Source: Allobosea sp. 117 (GTDB taxonomy: Bacteria; Pseudomonadota; Alphaproteobacteria; Rhizobiales; Xanthobacteraceae). Taken from it: DNA of 64,000 nucleotides. Under the pieces are notes generated by a model that did no database searches, was not told the DNA's origin, and saw only the letters and a program-made list of their open reading frames with translations. Positions within the stretch are counted from its first letter, which is position 1, and every line of letters starts with the position of its first letter. A program made the translations under genes and the position numbers. Shown in pieces: positions 1 to 8,334 of this stretch. The DNA lies in NCBI RefSeq assembly GCF_000702305.1, contig NZ_JNLC01000012.1, positions 124,001 to 188,000 on the forward strand, read 5' to 3'.

Positions 1-1578
1 ATCAACGCGCTGCAGAAGGCGTTCCTGGTGCGCTCCTGCACGGACAGCTTCTACGAAGCGCGCACCCGGCCTTGCCTGCTGTTCCAGATCAAGCGCTGCT
101 CCGGCCCCTGCACCGGCGAGATCTCGCACACCGACTACGCCGCCCTGGCGCAGGAGGCGCGCGACTTCCTCTCCGGCCGCAGCCGCGCGGTGAAGGAGCA
201 CATGGCGCGCGAGATGGAGGAGGCCGCCGAGACGCTGGAATTCGAACGCGCCGCCGCCCTGCGCGACCGTCTCGCCGCGCTCTCTGCCGTGCAGGGCACG
301 CAGGGCATCAACCCGCGCTCGGTCGAGGAGGCGGACGTCTTTGCCCTGCATCAGGAGGGCGGCGCGACCTGCGTGCAGGTGTTCTTCTTCCGCACCGGGC
401 AGAACTGGGGCAACCGCGCCTATTATCCGCGCGCCGACCGCGCGCTGGAGCCGGCCGAGGTGCTCTCCTCCTTCCTCGCCCAGTTCTACGAGGACAAGCC
501 CTGCCCGCGCCTGATCCTGCTCAGCCACGCGGTGGAGGATGCCGAGCTCCTGACCGAGGCGCTCTCCGCCCATGCCGGCCACCGCGTCGAGATCGCCGTG
601 CCGCAGCGGGGCGAGAAGCGCGAACTGGTCGAGCACGCCTTGCAGAACGCGCGCGAGGCGCTTGGCCGCAAGCTCGCCGAAAGCGCCAGCCAGGCCCGCC
701 TGCTGGATGAATTGGCCCGCGCCTTCGAGCTGCCGCGCCCGCCGCGCCGCATCGAGGTCTACGACAACAGCCACATCATGGGCACCAATGCCGTGGGCGG
801 CATGATCGTCGCGGGGCCCGAGGGCTTCGCCAAGAGCCAGTACCGCAAGTTCAACATCAAGTCGGCCGATCTCGCCCCCGGCGACGACTACGGCATGATG
901 CGCGAGGTTCTCCGCCGCCGCTTCTCGCGGCTGATGCGCGAGGCGCCGCGGGCCGACTCACCTCTCCCCGTCGTGGAGAGGTCGACGGCGCCGCCGTCGG
1001 GTGAGGGGGAAGCAACCTTGCTTGCCCCCGCCCCCTCACCCCACCCCTCTCTCCACCGGGGAGAGGGAGAGGAAGCGCGCAACGACGACACCGCCGAGGC
1101 CTTCCGCGAGACCCCCGAAGGCTGGCCCGACCTGGTGCTGATCGACGGCGGCGCCGGGCAGCTCAAGGCCGCCGCCGACACGCTCGCCGAGCTCGGCATC
1201 GCCGACGTGCCGCTCGTCGGCGTCGCCAAAGGGCCGGACCGCGACGCCGGCCGCGAGACCTTCTTCATGGCGGGACGCGCGCCGTTCCGGCTGGAGCCGC
1301 GCGACCCCGTGCTCTATTTCGTGCAACGCCTGCGCGACGAGGCGCACCGCTTCGCCATCGGCTCGCACCGCGCGCGGCGCAAGAAGGACATCGCGCAATC
1401 CGGCCTGCAGGAGATCGCCGGCATCGGCCCCACCCGCAAGCGCGCGCTGCTGCGCCATTTCGGGACGCTGAAGGCGATCGAGCGTGCCTCGCTCACCGAT
1501 CTCGAGGGCGCGCCCGGCATCAATGCTGCAACCGCACGCGCGGTCTACGACTTCTTCCATGCAAGGTCGGGCGGATGA
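1..1578 (+). CDS. uvrC: UvrABC excinuclease subunit C, 5' partial
   Basis: UvrC makes both incisions around a DNA lesion in nucleotide excision repair. The reading frame is open from the first base, so the N-terminal GIY-YIG nuclease domain lies mostly outside the window. Visible in order: the conserved region around '[15 protein letters not shown]'; a UVR motif that binds UvrB ('[12 protein letters not shown]'); the RNase H-like endonuclease core ('[17 protein letters not shown]', '[11 protein letters not shown]'); and C-terminal helix-hairpin-helix repeats ('[17 protein letters not shown]'). Between the two core blocks lies an in-frame, low-complexity insert of about 40 residues, encoded by a palindromic repeat (listed separately). 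pgsA, moaD and moaE follow on the same strand. The identity is certain; only the missing start limits the call. Confidence 0.97.
   Translation: MNALQKAFLVRSCTDSFYEARTRPCLLFQIKRCSGPCTGEISHTDYAALAQEARDFLSGRSRAVKEHMAREMEEAAETLEFERAAALRDRLAALSAVQGTQGINPRSVEEADVFALHQEGGATCVQVFFFRTGQNWGNRAYYPRADRALEPAEVLSSFLAQFYEDKPCPRLILLSHAVEDAELLTEALSAHAGHRVEIAVPQRGEKRELVEHALQNAREALGRKLAESASQARLLDELARAFELPRPPRRIEVYDNSHIMGTNAVGGMIVAGPEGFAKSQYRKFNIKSADLAPGDDYGMMREVLRRRFSRLMREAPRADSPLPVVERSTAPPSGEGEATLLAPAPSPHPSLHRGEGEEARNDDTAEAFRETPEGWPDLVLIDGGAGQLKAAADTLAELGIADVPLVGVAKGPDRDAGRETFFMAGRAPFRLEPRDPVLYFVQRLRDEAHRFAIGSHRARRKKDIAQSGLQEIAGIGPTRKRALLRHFGTLKAIERASLTDLEGAPGINAATARAVYDFFHARSGG
957..1075. repeat. Palindromic repeat element inside the uvrC reading frame
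   Basis: The segment is a series of nested inverted repeats made of CCCTCACC/CTCTCCCC-type words. The arms CCTCTCC and GGAGAGG pair at 961-967 and 975-981, CTCACC pairs with GGTGAG at 957-962 and 1000-1005, CGACGGC pairs with GCCGTCG at 983-999, and a second hairpin spans about 1044-1072. It is read in frame and adds a Pro/Ser/Glu-rich stretch to UvrC in the loop just before the 'PDLVLIDGG' block. A related element lies at the 3' end of phnJ, so it is a dispersed family and not native coding sequence. The exact borders are estimates. Confidence 0.75.
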
Positions 1579-1688
1579 TCGCCGGGCCTGGATACCACAG
1601 GCCATGCCGGCCACGAGCGATCGTCAAGCTTTGGATTGACGCCGGCCCCCCGGATGGCTACCTCGGGTGCATTGGAGCCTGACACTTC

Positions 1689-2330
1689 ATGGTCGACGCA
1701 ACCTCCAGTCGAAACGTCGCGCCGGAGCCCGCAGTGGCGAAGCGGGGGCATGCCTTCGCCCTGCCGAACCTGCTGACCTATGGCCGCTGCGCCGCCGTCC
1801 CGCTGCTCGCCGCCTGCCTGTTCTGGTCCGACATCCTCGCCGGCGGGCTCTGGTTGCGCTGGGTGGCGGTCGGCCTCTACATCGCCGCCGCCATCACCGA
1901 CTTCTTCGATGGCTACCTCGCCCGCGCCTGGCAGCAGCAATCGGCGATCGGGCGCATGCTCGATCCCATCGCCGACAAGCTTCTGGTCTCCACCGCGCTC
2001 TTGATGATGGCCTCCGACGGCACCATCCGCGGCTGGTCGCTCTGGGCCGCAATCGTCATATTGTGCCGCGAGATTCTGGTCTCGGGCCTGCGCGAGTTCC
2101 TCGCCGAGCTGCGCGTCAGCGTGCCGGTGACCCAGCTCGCCAAGTGGAAGACCACCTTCCAGCTCGTCGCCGTCGGCGTGCTGCTGGCCGGCCCCGCCGC
2201 CGACAGGCTGCTGCCCGGCACCACGCTCGCCGGCATCGTGCTCTTGTGGATCTCCGCGATCCTCACACTTTATACGGGGTGGGACTATTTCCGGGCCGGC
2301 GCCCGCCACCTCATCGAGGACGACGCGTGA
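1689..2330 (+). CDS. pgsA: CDP-diacylglycerol--glycerol-3-phosphate 3-phosphatidyltransferase
   Basis: This inner-membrane enzyme makes phosphatidylglycerol phosphate, the committed step to phosphatidylglycerol and cardiolipin. The 213-residue protein carries the CDP-alcohol phosphotransferase signature, starting 'DFFDGYLAR' and ending 'GRMLDPIADKLL', with the expected Asp spacing, and several hydrophobic segments. An N-terminal polar tail of about 25 residues precedes 'LPNLLTYGR', the usual start of the domain. The ATG was chosen because it gives this arrangement; a GGAG lies some 12 nt upstream. The stop codon overlaps the GTG start of moaD, which suggests translational coupling. The uvrC-pgsA-moaD-moaE order is common in Hyphomicrobiales. 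Confidence 0.95.
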   Translation: MVDATSSRNVAPEPAVAKRGHAFALPNLLTYGRCAAVPLLAACLFWSDILAGGLWLRWVAVGLYIAAAITDFFDGYLARAWQQQSAIGRMLDPIADKLLVSTALLMMASDGTIRGWSLWAAIVILCREILVSGLREFLAELRVSVPVTQLAKWKTTFQLVAVGVLLAGPAADRLLPGTTLAGIVLLWISAILTLYTGWDYFRAGARHLIEDDA

Positions 2331-2578
2331 AGCTTCTCTATTTCGCCTGGGTGCGCGAGCGCGTCGGGCTGGATTGCGAGAACGTCGATCCGCCCGCCGG
2401 CGTCGGCACCGTCGCCGAGCTGGCAGCCTGGCTCGCCGCGCGCGGCGAGGGCTATGCCCATGCCTTCGAGAACCCAAAGGTGGTGCGCGCCGCCATCGAC
2501 CGGCGCCACGCGCGCCCCGACAGCCCGCTCGCCGGCGCCAGGGAAATCGCCTTCTTCCCGCCGATGACGGGGGGCTGA
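2327..2578 (+). CDS. moaD: Molybdopterin synthase small (sulfur carrier) subunit
   Basis: MoaD carries the sulfur, as a C-terminal thiocarboxylate, that molybdopterin synthase puts into precursor Z (cyclic pyranopterin monophosphate) during molybdenum cofactor synthesis. The 83-residue ubiquitin-like protein ends in the required Gly-Gly ('FFPPMTGG'). The start is a GTG that overlaps the pgsA stop as GTGA, and the coding sequence opens 'MKLLYFAWVRERVG', the normal MoaD beginning. moaE starts six bases after the stop, so both synthase subunits are made together. Confidence 0.95.
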   Translation: MKLLYFAWVRERVGLDCENVDPPAGVGTVAELAAWLAARGEGYAHAFENPKVVRAAIDRRHARPDSPLAGAREIAFFPPMTGG

Positions 2579-2583
2579 GCGCC

Positions 2584-3081
2584 ATGGCCGCGCCTTTCAC
2601 CGTGCGCATCCAGGCCGAGGATTTCGACGCGGCGGCCGACGCGGCGGCGCTCACGTGTGGGCGCACCGATATCGGTGCCGTCGTCACCTTCACCGGCCTG
2701 TGCCGTGCCGATGCCGGCCACCCCGACGGTGCCCTCACGGCGCTGACGCTGGAACATTATCCCGGCATGGCGGAGGAGGAGATCGGCCGCCTCGTCGAGG
2801 AGGCGCGGCAGCGCTGGCCGCTCGACGGCGCGCTGGTGGTCCACCGCTTCGGGCGCATCGTGCCGGGCGAGAACATCGTGCTGGTGGTCACCGCCTCCGT
2901 CCATCGCGGCGCTGCCTTCGCCGCAGCCGAGTTCCTGATGGATTGGCTGAAGACCAGCGCGCCGTTCTGGAAGCAGGAAGAACGCGCCGGCACGCCGGGC
3001 CGCTGGGTCGAGGCGAAGGACCTCGACGATGACGCCGCCGCGCGCTGGGCGCCCCCTGCCCGTCCCGACGCCGCCGAATGA
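2584..3081 (+). CDS. moaE: Molybdopterin synthase catalytic subunit
   Basis: MoaE is the large, catalytic subunit of molybdopterin synthase; a MoaE dimer binds two MoaD chains and converts cyclic pyranopterin monophosphate to molybdopterin. The 165-residue protein has the family blocks 'LEHYPGMAEEEI', 'VVHRFGRIVPGE', 'VTASVHRGAAF' and the Lys-containing active-site block 'LKTSAPFWKQE'. The length is normal for the family. It follows moaD directly and a rho-independent-type hairpin starts at its stop codon. Genes for the first steps (moaA, moaC) are not in this window. Confidence 0.96.
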   Translation: MAAPFTVRIQAEDFDAAADAAALTCGRTDIGAVVTFTGLCRADAGHPDGALTALTLEHYPGMAEEEIGRLVEEARQRWPLDGALVVHRFGRIVPGENIVLVVTASVHRGAAFAAAEFLMDWLKTSAPFWKQEERAGTPGRWVEAKDLDDDAAARWAPPARPDAAE

Positions 3082-3083
3082 AA

Positions 3084-3108
3084 AAAGGCCGCCTCGAAGG
3101 CGGCCTTT
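3084..3108. terminator. Bidirectional rho-independent terminator between moaE and ilvE
   Basis: An 11-bp perfect stem (AAAGGCCGCCT / AGGCGGCCTTT) with a three-base loop sits between two convergent genes. A run of A precedes the stem and T follows it, so the structure works as a terminator on either strand. It begins right after the moaE stop and lies 28 bases from the ilvE stop. Confidence 0.9.
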
Positions 3109-3135
3109 CACTTTGGCGTTTCGACGAGGCCGGCC

Positions 3136-4023
3136 TCAGGCCGCCGCCTTCTTCGGCTGCACCTCGGCCATGTAATCGTCGAACAGGATCTTGGTGACCG
3201 GGCCCGGCTGGAAATGCGTGCCGGCGATCTCCGAGACCGGCGTCACCTCGGCGGCGGTGCCGGTGATGAAGCACTCGTCGAACGTCGCCAGTTCCTCCGG
3301 CATGATCGCCCGCTCGTGCACCGCGATGCCGCGCCGCTTGGCCAGCTCGATCACCGTCTGGCGGGTGATGCCGTTGAGGAACGCATCCGCCAGCGGCGTG
3401 TGGATAGCGCCGTCCTTCACGAAGAAGACGTTGGCGCCGGTGCACTCGGCCACCTGGCCGCGCCAGTCCAGCATCAGCGCGTCAGCGAAGCCCTCGCGCT
3501 CGGCGGCGTGCTTGGAGATGGTGCAGATCATGTAGAGGCCGGCCGCCTTCGAGGTCGAGGGCGCGGTCTGCGGATCGGGGCGGCGATACTTCGCCATGCC
3601 GATGCGGATGCCCTTCAGCCGCTGCGCCGGGTCGAAATAGCTCGGCCACTCCCACGCCGCGATGGCGAGGTGGATCTGGTTGTGCTGCGCCGAGACGCCC
3701 ATCATGTCCGAGCCGCGCCACGCCACCGGGCGCAGATAGGCGTCCTTGAACTTCTGCTTCGCCAGGATCTCGCGGCAGGCCGCGTTGATCTCGGCCTCGC
3801 TGTAGGGGATCTCGAAATCGAGCAGGCGGGCGCTCTCCTTGAGGCGCGCCGTGTGCTCCTCGAGCTTGAAGATCTCCCCGCCATAGGCGCGCTCGCCCTC
3901 GAACACGCAACTGCCATAGTGCAGGCCGTGCGTGAGCACATGCACCTTGGCGTCCGTCCACGGCACGATCGCACCGTCGTACCAGATCCAGCCGTCGCGT
4001 TTGTCGAAGGGTTCGCCTGCCAT
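3136..4023 (-). CDS. ilvE: Branched-chain amino acid aminotransferase
   Basis: A PLP enzyme of fold type IV that interconverts Leu/Ile/Val with their 2-oxo acids using glutamate. The 295-residue length is typical. Visible family blocks include 'HGLHYGSCVFEG' near residue 32, 'YLRPVAWRG' near 96, the PLP Schiff-base lysine K159 in 'APSTSKAAGLY', and the C-terminal 'ECTGANVFFVKDG' and 'NGITRQTVIELA'. A D-amino-acid or aminodeoxychorismate lyase subfamily is less likely because of the length and the BCAT-type blocks. It is transcribed away from the petP-cenR-cenK cluster across a 246-bp divergent spacer, an arrangement common in Hyphomicrobiales. Confidence 0.95.
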   Translation of the reverse strand: MAGEPFDKRDGWIWYDGAIVPWTDAKVHVLTHGLHYGSCVFEGERAYGGEIFKLEEHTARLKESARLLDFEIPYSEAEINAACREILAKQKFKDAYLRPVAWRGSDMMGVSAQHNQIHLAIAAWEWPSYFDPAQRLKGIRIGMAKYRRPDPQTAPSTSKAAGLYMICTISKHAAEREGFADALMLDWRGQVAECTGANVFFVKDGAIHTPLADAFLNGITRQTVIELAKRRGIAVHERAIMPEELATFDECFITGTAAEVTPVSEIAGTHFQPGPVTKILFDDYMAEVQPKKAAA

Positions 4024-4269
4024 GATCGTATCTCCATACCGAGCAGCCGCCGGTCCGGCGCGTCAGCCCGCCTTGCAAATAGGCACCGCCCCGAGGAACT
4101 GCATGCGCCGATTGCACATGTTTTGCCTCGCGGCCCAAGTCCCGTTATCGTTCGCCGCCTGGTTGGGCGAGCAGAATCCGATGCCAACGAGGGGTTCCGC
4201 CGGCCGATGCCGAACGATCCTTTCGTTGTGCGGGACATCTCGGTAACGATCGAAACGAAAAAAGTCAAC

Positions 4270-4881
4270 ATGGCTGACATAAATGTCTCGACCCCTCCCC
4301 GCTCCGGAGAGGCGGAACTGCCGGCCCAGACACGCCAGGGCACCGCGCCCGCGGCCGACCCTATGGTCGACCTGATCGAGCTTTTGTTCTTTGCCTACAG
4401 GAACTTCGTAAGCGACCCCGACGACATTCTGCAACGCTTCGGCTTCGGCCGCGCGCATCACCGCGTGCTGCACTTCGTGAATCGCCACCCAGGCATGCGC
4501 GTGACGGACCTCCTGGACATCCTGCGCATCACCAAGCAGAGCCTCGGGCGCGTGCTGCGCGAGCTCGTCGACCAGGGCTTCATCGACAGCCGCGCCGGCT
4601 CCTCCGACCGCCGCCAGCGCCTGCTCTACCTCACCCCCAAGGGCGAGACGCTGGCCCGCGACTTCGTCGCCCTGCAGTCGCGGCGCATCGAGCGGGCACT
4701 CGCCGAATGCGGCGGCGGCGACGCGCGGGAGAATGCGCGCCGCTTCCTCGTCTCGATGATCGATCCCGAGGACCGCGGGCCGATCGAGAAGCTCATCGCC
4801 CGGGCCGACCGCGCTGCCGAGGAAAGCGCGCGCCGCGCCGCGATGCCCGGCATCGCGCCGCGCCCGCGCGGGCTCGGCTGA
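4270..4881 (+). CDS. petP: MarR-family transcriptional regulator, PetP/LdtR type
   Basis: A 203-residue winged-helix regulator. The MarR DNA-binding region runs from about residue 60 to 130 ('GRAHHRVLHFVNRHPGMRV', 'ITKQSLGRVLRELVDQGFI', 'DRRQRLLYLTPKG'). The pairing with a following OmpR-type regulator matches the petP-petR pair described in Rhodobacter capsulatus, and the sequence is also of the LdtR kind found in rhizobia. I chose the ATG that gives the acidic N-terminus typical of homologues; an upstream in-frame ATG at 4207 would add 21 residues, and neither has a strong ribosome binding site. The stop is 11 bases before cenR, so they are probably cotranscribed. Confidence 0.82.
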   Translation: MADINVSTPPRSGEAELPAQTRQGTAPAADPMVDLIELLFFAYRNFVSDPDDILQRFGFGRAHHRVLHFVNRHPGMRVTDLLDILRITKQSLGRVLRELVDQGFIDSRAGSSDRRQRLLYLTPKGETLARDFVALQSRRIERALAECGGGDARENARRFLVSMIDPEDRGPIEKLIARADRAAEESARRAAMPGIAPRPRGLG

Positions 4882-4892
4882 GGAGACGCGCC

Positions 4893-5624
4893 ATGCTCGA
4901 ATCCAGCCCGACCGTCCAGAAGCCCGCGCGCAAGCCGCTGCCGGACGATGCCCCGCATCTGATGATCGTCGACGACGACCGGCGCATCCGCGACCTGCTC
5001 TCGCGCTTCCTGAGCGAGCGCGGCTACCGCGTCACCACCGCCGCCTCGGCGGCGGAGGCGCGCACGCGGATGACCGGCTTCGCCTTCGACCTGCTGATCC
5101 TCGACGTGATGATGCCGGGCGAGAGCGGCTTCGACCTCGCTCGCGCGGTCCGCACCGAATCCACCGTGCCGATCCTCATGCTCACCGCGCGCGCCGAGCT
5201 GGAGGACCGCATCGAGGGGCTCGAGATCGGCGCCGACGACTATCTGCCGAAGCCCTTCGAGCCGCGCGAGTTGCTGCTGCGCATCGGAAACATATTGAAG
5301 CGCTCGGCGACGCCGCCGCGCCAGGCGATCGAAAGCGTGCGCTTCGGCTCCTTCCTGTTCCATCTGGAGCGTGGCGAGCTGACCAGCGAGGGCGAGCCGG
5401 TGCGCCTCACCGACCGCGAGCGCGAGATGCTGCGCGTGCTCGCCGAGCGGCCGGGCGATACCGTGCCGCGCCAGGCGCTGGTGGCGCCGGGCGCCAATGC
5501 CGGCGACCGCGCCGTCGACGTGCAGGTGAACCGCCTGCGCCGCAAGATCGAGCGCGACCCGGCCAATCCGGCCTTCCTGCAGACCGTGCGCGGCATCGGC
5601 TACCGGCTGGTCGTCACGCCGTGA
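4893..5624 (+). CDS. cenR: OmpR-family response regulator, CenR/PetR/OtpR type
   Basis: A two-component response regulator of 243 residues. The receiver domain has the acidic pocket D27-D29, the phospho-acceptor D71 in 'LILDVMMPGESG', T98 and K120 in 'YLPKPFEPREL'. A winged-helix OmpR/PhoB output domain follows from about residue 145 ('RLTDREREMLRVLAERPG', 'VQVNRLRRKIERDP', 'TVRGIGYRL'). The ATG is preceded by GAGGAGACG, a good ribosome binding site. In Caulobacter CenR is essential and controls cell envelope functions; in Rhodobacter PetR is needed for bc1 synthesis; Brucella OtpR is the same family. Here it lies between the MarR gene and its likely partner kinase. Confidence 0.88.
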   Translation: MLESSPTVQKPARKPLPDDAPHLMIVDDDRRIRDLLSRFLSERGYRVTTAASAAEARTRMTGFAFDLLILDVMMPGESGFDLARAVRTESTVPILMLTARAELEDRIEGLEIGADDYLPKPFEPRELLLRIGNILKRSATPPRQAIESVRFGSFLFHLERGELTSEGEPVRLTDREREMLRVLAERPGDTVPRQALVAPGANAGDRAVDVQVNRLRRKIERDPANPAFLQTVRGIGYRLVVTP

Positions 5625-5662
5625 CGGCACGCTGACGAGGCGCTGGGCGAGGTGATGACGAA

Positions 5663-7150
5663 GTGAGCCTGCTCGACAGCTTCCGTTTCGAGGGGACGCT
5701 CGCGCGCCTGCGCGGCATGCAGGACCGGCTGCGCCCGCGCGCGGACTGGCTGCGGCCCGTCCGGGAGGCGCTCCGCCCGGTCGGGGAGCGGCTGAGCCCC
5801 GTCGCCGAGCACATCCGCCGGCAGAACGAGCGCTTCGGAGCCTGGTTCAACCGCGTCATGCCGAAGGGCCTCTATGCCCGCTCGCTGATCATCATCGTGA
5901 CGCCGATGGTGATCCTGCAATCGGTGCTGGCCTTCGTCTTCATGGAGCGGCACTACAACACCGTCACGCGCCGCCTCTCCGCCGCAGTGTCGCAGGACGT
6001 GACCGCCATCGTCGATCTCGCCACCACCTTCCCCGATCCCGCCGACCGCGAGAAGATCCGCCAGATCGTGCAGGACCGCATGGGCCTGTCGGTCGACATA
6101 CTGCCCGGCGAGCGGCTGCCGCCGCCCGGCCCGAAGCCGTTCTTCTCGATCCTCGATTCGAACTTCACCGGCGAGCTCGGCAAGCGCATGCGCCGGCCGT
6201 TCTGGACCGACACGGTGGGCAATTCGAACCTGATCGAGGTGCGCGTCCAGCTCGACGATTCGGTGCTCCGCATCTTCGCCCGGCGCAGCCAGGCCTATCT
6301 CTCGAACTCGCACATCTTCCTGGTCTGGATGGTCGGCACCTCGCTGGTGCTGCTCGCCGTCGCCATCCTGTTCCTGCGCAACCAGATCAAGCCGATCGAG
6401 GCGCTCGCCGACGCCGCCGAAGCCTTCGGCAAGGGCCGCGAGGCCGCCGGCTTCCGCCCGCGCGGGGCGCGCGAGGTGCGCCGCGCCGCGCACGCCTTCA
6501 TCGAGATGAAGCGGCGCATCGAGCGGCAGATCGAGCAGCGCACCATCATGCTCGCCGGCGTCAGCCACGACATGCGCACCATCCTCACCCGCTTCAAGCT
6601 GGAGCTCGCTCTGCTCGACGACGGCTCCGAGGTGGATGCGCTGCGCAAGGACGTCGACGAGCTGCAGAGCATGCTGGAGGCCTATCTCGCCTTCGCCCGC
6701 GACGACAATGGCGAGGTGCCGGTCGAGGTCGACGTCGCCGCCATGCTCGACGACATCCGCTTCAACGCCGAGCGCCACGGCGCCAGCGCGAATGCCAGCT
6801 TCCGCGGCCCGCCGCTGGTCACCATCCGCGCCGACGCCTTTCGCCGCTGTATCTCCAACCTCGTGGCCAATGCCTGGCGCCACGGGCAGCATGTCGAGAT
6901 CGCCGGCGCCCGCGACGCCCGCTGGCTGATCGTCACCGTCGACGACGACGGCCCCGGCATCCCGCCCGAGCAGCGCGACGAGGTGTTCCGCCCCTTCCTG
7001 CGGCTCGACGATGCCCGCAACCAGGATGCCGGCGGCTCCGGCCTCGGCCTGACCATTGCGCGCGACGCCGCCCGCGCCCATGGTGGCGACATCACCCTCG
7101 GCGACAGCCCGCTCGGCGGATTGCGCGCCACCGTCCGCATTCCCGTCTGA
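5663..7150 (+). CDS. cenK: Sensor histidine kinase, CenK type
   Basis: A 495-residue membrane histidine kinase, probably the partner of the preceding response regulator. Order: an arginine- and proline-rich cytoplasmic N-terminus (1-68); TM1 near 73-94; a periplasmic region of about 120 residues; TM2 near 217-238; HAMP; a HisKA motif with the phosphorylated H302 in 'GVSHDMRTILTR'; then the HATPase_c domain with the N-box around N399-N403, the G1 box 'DDDGPGI' and the G2 box 'GGSGLGLTI'. The start is a GTG 38 bases after cenR. Partnership rests on gene order. The repetitive N-terminal extension is unusual (see findings). Confidence 0.88.
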   Translation: MSLLDSFRFEGTLARLRGMQDRLRPRADWLRPVREALRPVGERLSPVAEHIRRQNERFGAWFNRVMPKGLYARSLIIIVTPMVILQSVLAFVFMERHYNTVTRRLSAAVSQDVTAIVDLATTFPDPADREKIRQIVQDRMGLSVDILPGERLPPPGPKPFFSILDSNFTGELGKRMRRPFWTDTVGNSNLIEVRVQLDDSVLRIFARRSQAYLSNSHIFLVWMVGTSLVLLAVAILFLRNQIKPIEALADAAEAFGKGREAAGFRPRGAREVRRAAHAFIEMKRRIERQIEQRTIMLAGVSHDMRTILTRFKLELALLDDGSEVDALRKDVDELQSMLEAYLAFARDDNGEVPVEVDVAAMLDDIRFNAERHGASANASFRGPPLVTIRADAFRRCISNLVANAWRHGQHVEIAGARDARWLIVTVDDDGPGIPPEQRDEVFRPFLRLDDARNQDAGGSGLGLTIARDAARAHGGDITLGDSPLGGLRATVRIPV

Positions 7151-7162
7151 GAACCCGAGCCG

Positions 7163-7930
7163 ATGCTCACCGACTGGCAACTTCTCGCCGTGCTGACCGG
7201 CGGAACCGTGGTGCTGTGCCTTTCGACCTATGCGATCGCCCGGCTGTTCCTGTCGCGGCACGGCGACGAACACACCAGCCCGCTCTCCAAATCCATCCTC
7301 GATCGCATCGCCACGCTGCTGTCGCTGATCCTCGCGCTGGTCTTCGCGCAGGAGTTCCTGAACTACAACGAGACCCGCGCCGCGGTGGACCGCGAGGGCA
7401 CGCTGCTGAGCAACACCTATTTCGATCTCAAGCGCTACGATCCGGTCGAGACGCTGCAGATGCAGCAGGATCTCGTCGCCTACGCGACCAGCGTCATTGT
7501 CAACGAATGGCCGATCCTGGGCCGCGAGCACCATCTCGACGAGACGACGTGGCAGTTGCGCGAGAACGTCTATCTCGGCGCGCTCGACCTGAAGCCCGCG
7601 AACGACCGCCAGAAGGACCTGCGCGACCGCATCGTCCGCTCGATGATGCAGCTCGGCGACGAACGCGACAAGCGCGGCTACGCCGCCGCGCGCGGCGTCG
7701 GGCCGGCCTTCTGGATCGTCTCCTTCGTCGGCATCTTCCTGGTCTCGATGCTGTTCTTCGTGGTGCCGCCGACGGCGATCAACGTCGCCGTGGTCACCGT
7801 CTTCGCGTTCTATACGGGCATCGTCCTGGCGCTGATCGGCGCCTATGCCGACCCGTTCCAGCGGCCGGGCTACATCCCGCCCGCGCCGATCGAGGCCTTC
7901 CTCAGCCAGGTCGAGCGCGGGGTGCGGTGA
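7163..7930 (+). CDS. Conserved membrane protein, DUF4239-like
   Basis: A 255-residue protein with two hydrophobic segments near the N-terminus (about 7-30 and 48-65), a charged middle region of about 110 residues, and two more near 185-230. The block 'LLSLILALVFAQEFLNYNETRAAVDREG' (in part) and the overall plan resemble DUF4239 proteins, which are of unknown function and sometimes compared to bestrophins. It starts 12 bases after the cenK stop and is probably in the same transcript, which would tie it to envelope regulation. The family call is from memory of its pattern, not from a search. Confidence 0.7.
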   Translation: MLTDWQLLAVLTGGTVVLCLSTYAIARLFLSRHGDEHTSPLSKSILDRIATLLSLILALVFAQEFLNYNETRAAVDREGTLLSNTYFDLKRYDPVETLQMQQDLVAYATSVIVNEWPILGREHHLDETTWQLRENVYLGALDLKPANDRQKDLRDRIVRSMMQLGDERDKRGYAAARGVGPAFWIVSFVGIFLVSMLFFVVPPTAINVAVVTVFAFYTGIVLALIGAYADPFQRPGYIPPAPIEAFLSQVERGVR

Positions 7931-7960
7931 GAGGGCGGCCCGAGCAGGATCGCCGCCCTC
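7931..7960. terminator. Hairpin between convergent DUF4239 gene and csaA
   Basis: An 8-bp perfect inverted repeat, GAGGGCGG and CCGCCCTC, with a 14-base loop lies immediately after the upstream stop and runs into the csaA stop codon. There is no T tract, so it may be a stem-only or rho-assisted terminator serving both strands. Confidence 0.5.
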
Positions 7961-8312
7961 AGAACAGCCGCGCGCCGTTCGGCACCTCGCGGTCGGGGGC
8001 GAACAGCACGACCTCGCCATCCTCGTCGGGGAAGCCGAGGGTGAGCACCTCGGACATGACCGGCCCGATCTGGCGCGGCGGGAAGTTCACCACCGCCGCC
8101 ACCTGCCGACCGACAAGATCCTCCGGCGCATAATGCGCGGTGATCTGCGCTGTGGACTTCTTCACGCCGACATGCGGTCCGAAGTCGATGATCAGCTTGA
8201 TCGCCGGCTTGCGGGCCTCGGGAAACGGTTCGGCCTGGATGATCGTGCCGACCCGCACGTCCACCTTCAGGAAATCGCCGAAGGCGATGGTCTCAAGCGG
8301 TGCGAGGCTCAC
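7959..8312 (-). CDS. csaA: tRNA-binding domain chaperone CsaA
   Basis: A 117-residue single-domain OB-fold protein of the tRNA-binding (MetG C-terminal-like) family. '[20 protein letters not shown]' and '[17 protein letters not shown]' are hallmark CsaA blocks, and the length is right. CsaA has been described as an export-related chaperone in Bacillus and binds tRNA; its role in alphaproteobacteria is not settled. I chose the GTG start because a clear GGGAGGA ribosome binding site lies just upstream and the protein then begins where homologues begin. It lies 22 bases downstream of the TetR gene, likely cotranscribed. Confidence 0.92.
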   Translation of the reverse strand: MSLAPLETIAFGDFLKVDVRVGTIIQAEPFPEARKPAIKLIIDFGPHVGVKKSTAQITAHYAPEDLVGRQVAAVVNFPPRQIGPVMSEVLTLGFPDEDGEVVLFAPDREVPNGARLF

Positions 8313-8334
8313 ACCCGTCCTCCCTTTGTGGATT

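Noticed and set aside
1585-1603. GGCCTG/CAGGCC hairpin after uvrC
   Set aside because: A six-bp stem without T tract in an operon-like gap; too weak to call a terminator.
5600-8020. 806-codon open frame on the minus strand
   Set aside because: It runs antisense to cenR, cenK and the DUF4239 gene, all of which have clear domains. Long antisense frames are expected in such G/C-biased coding DNA; the translation has no domain.
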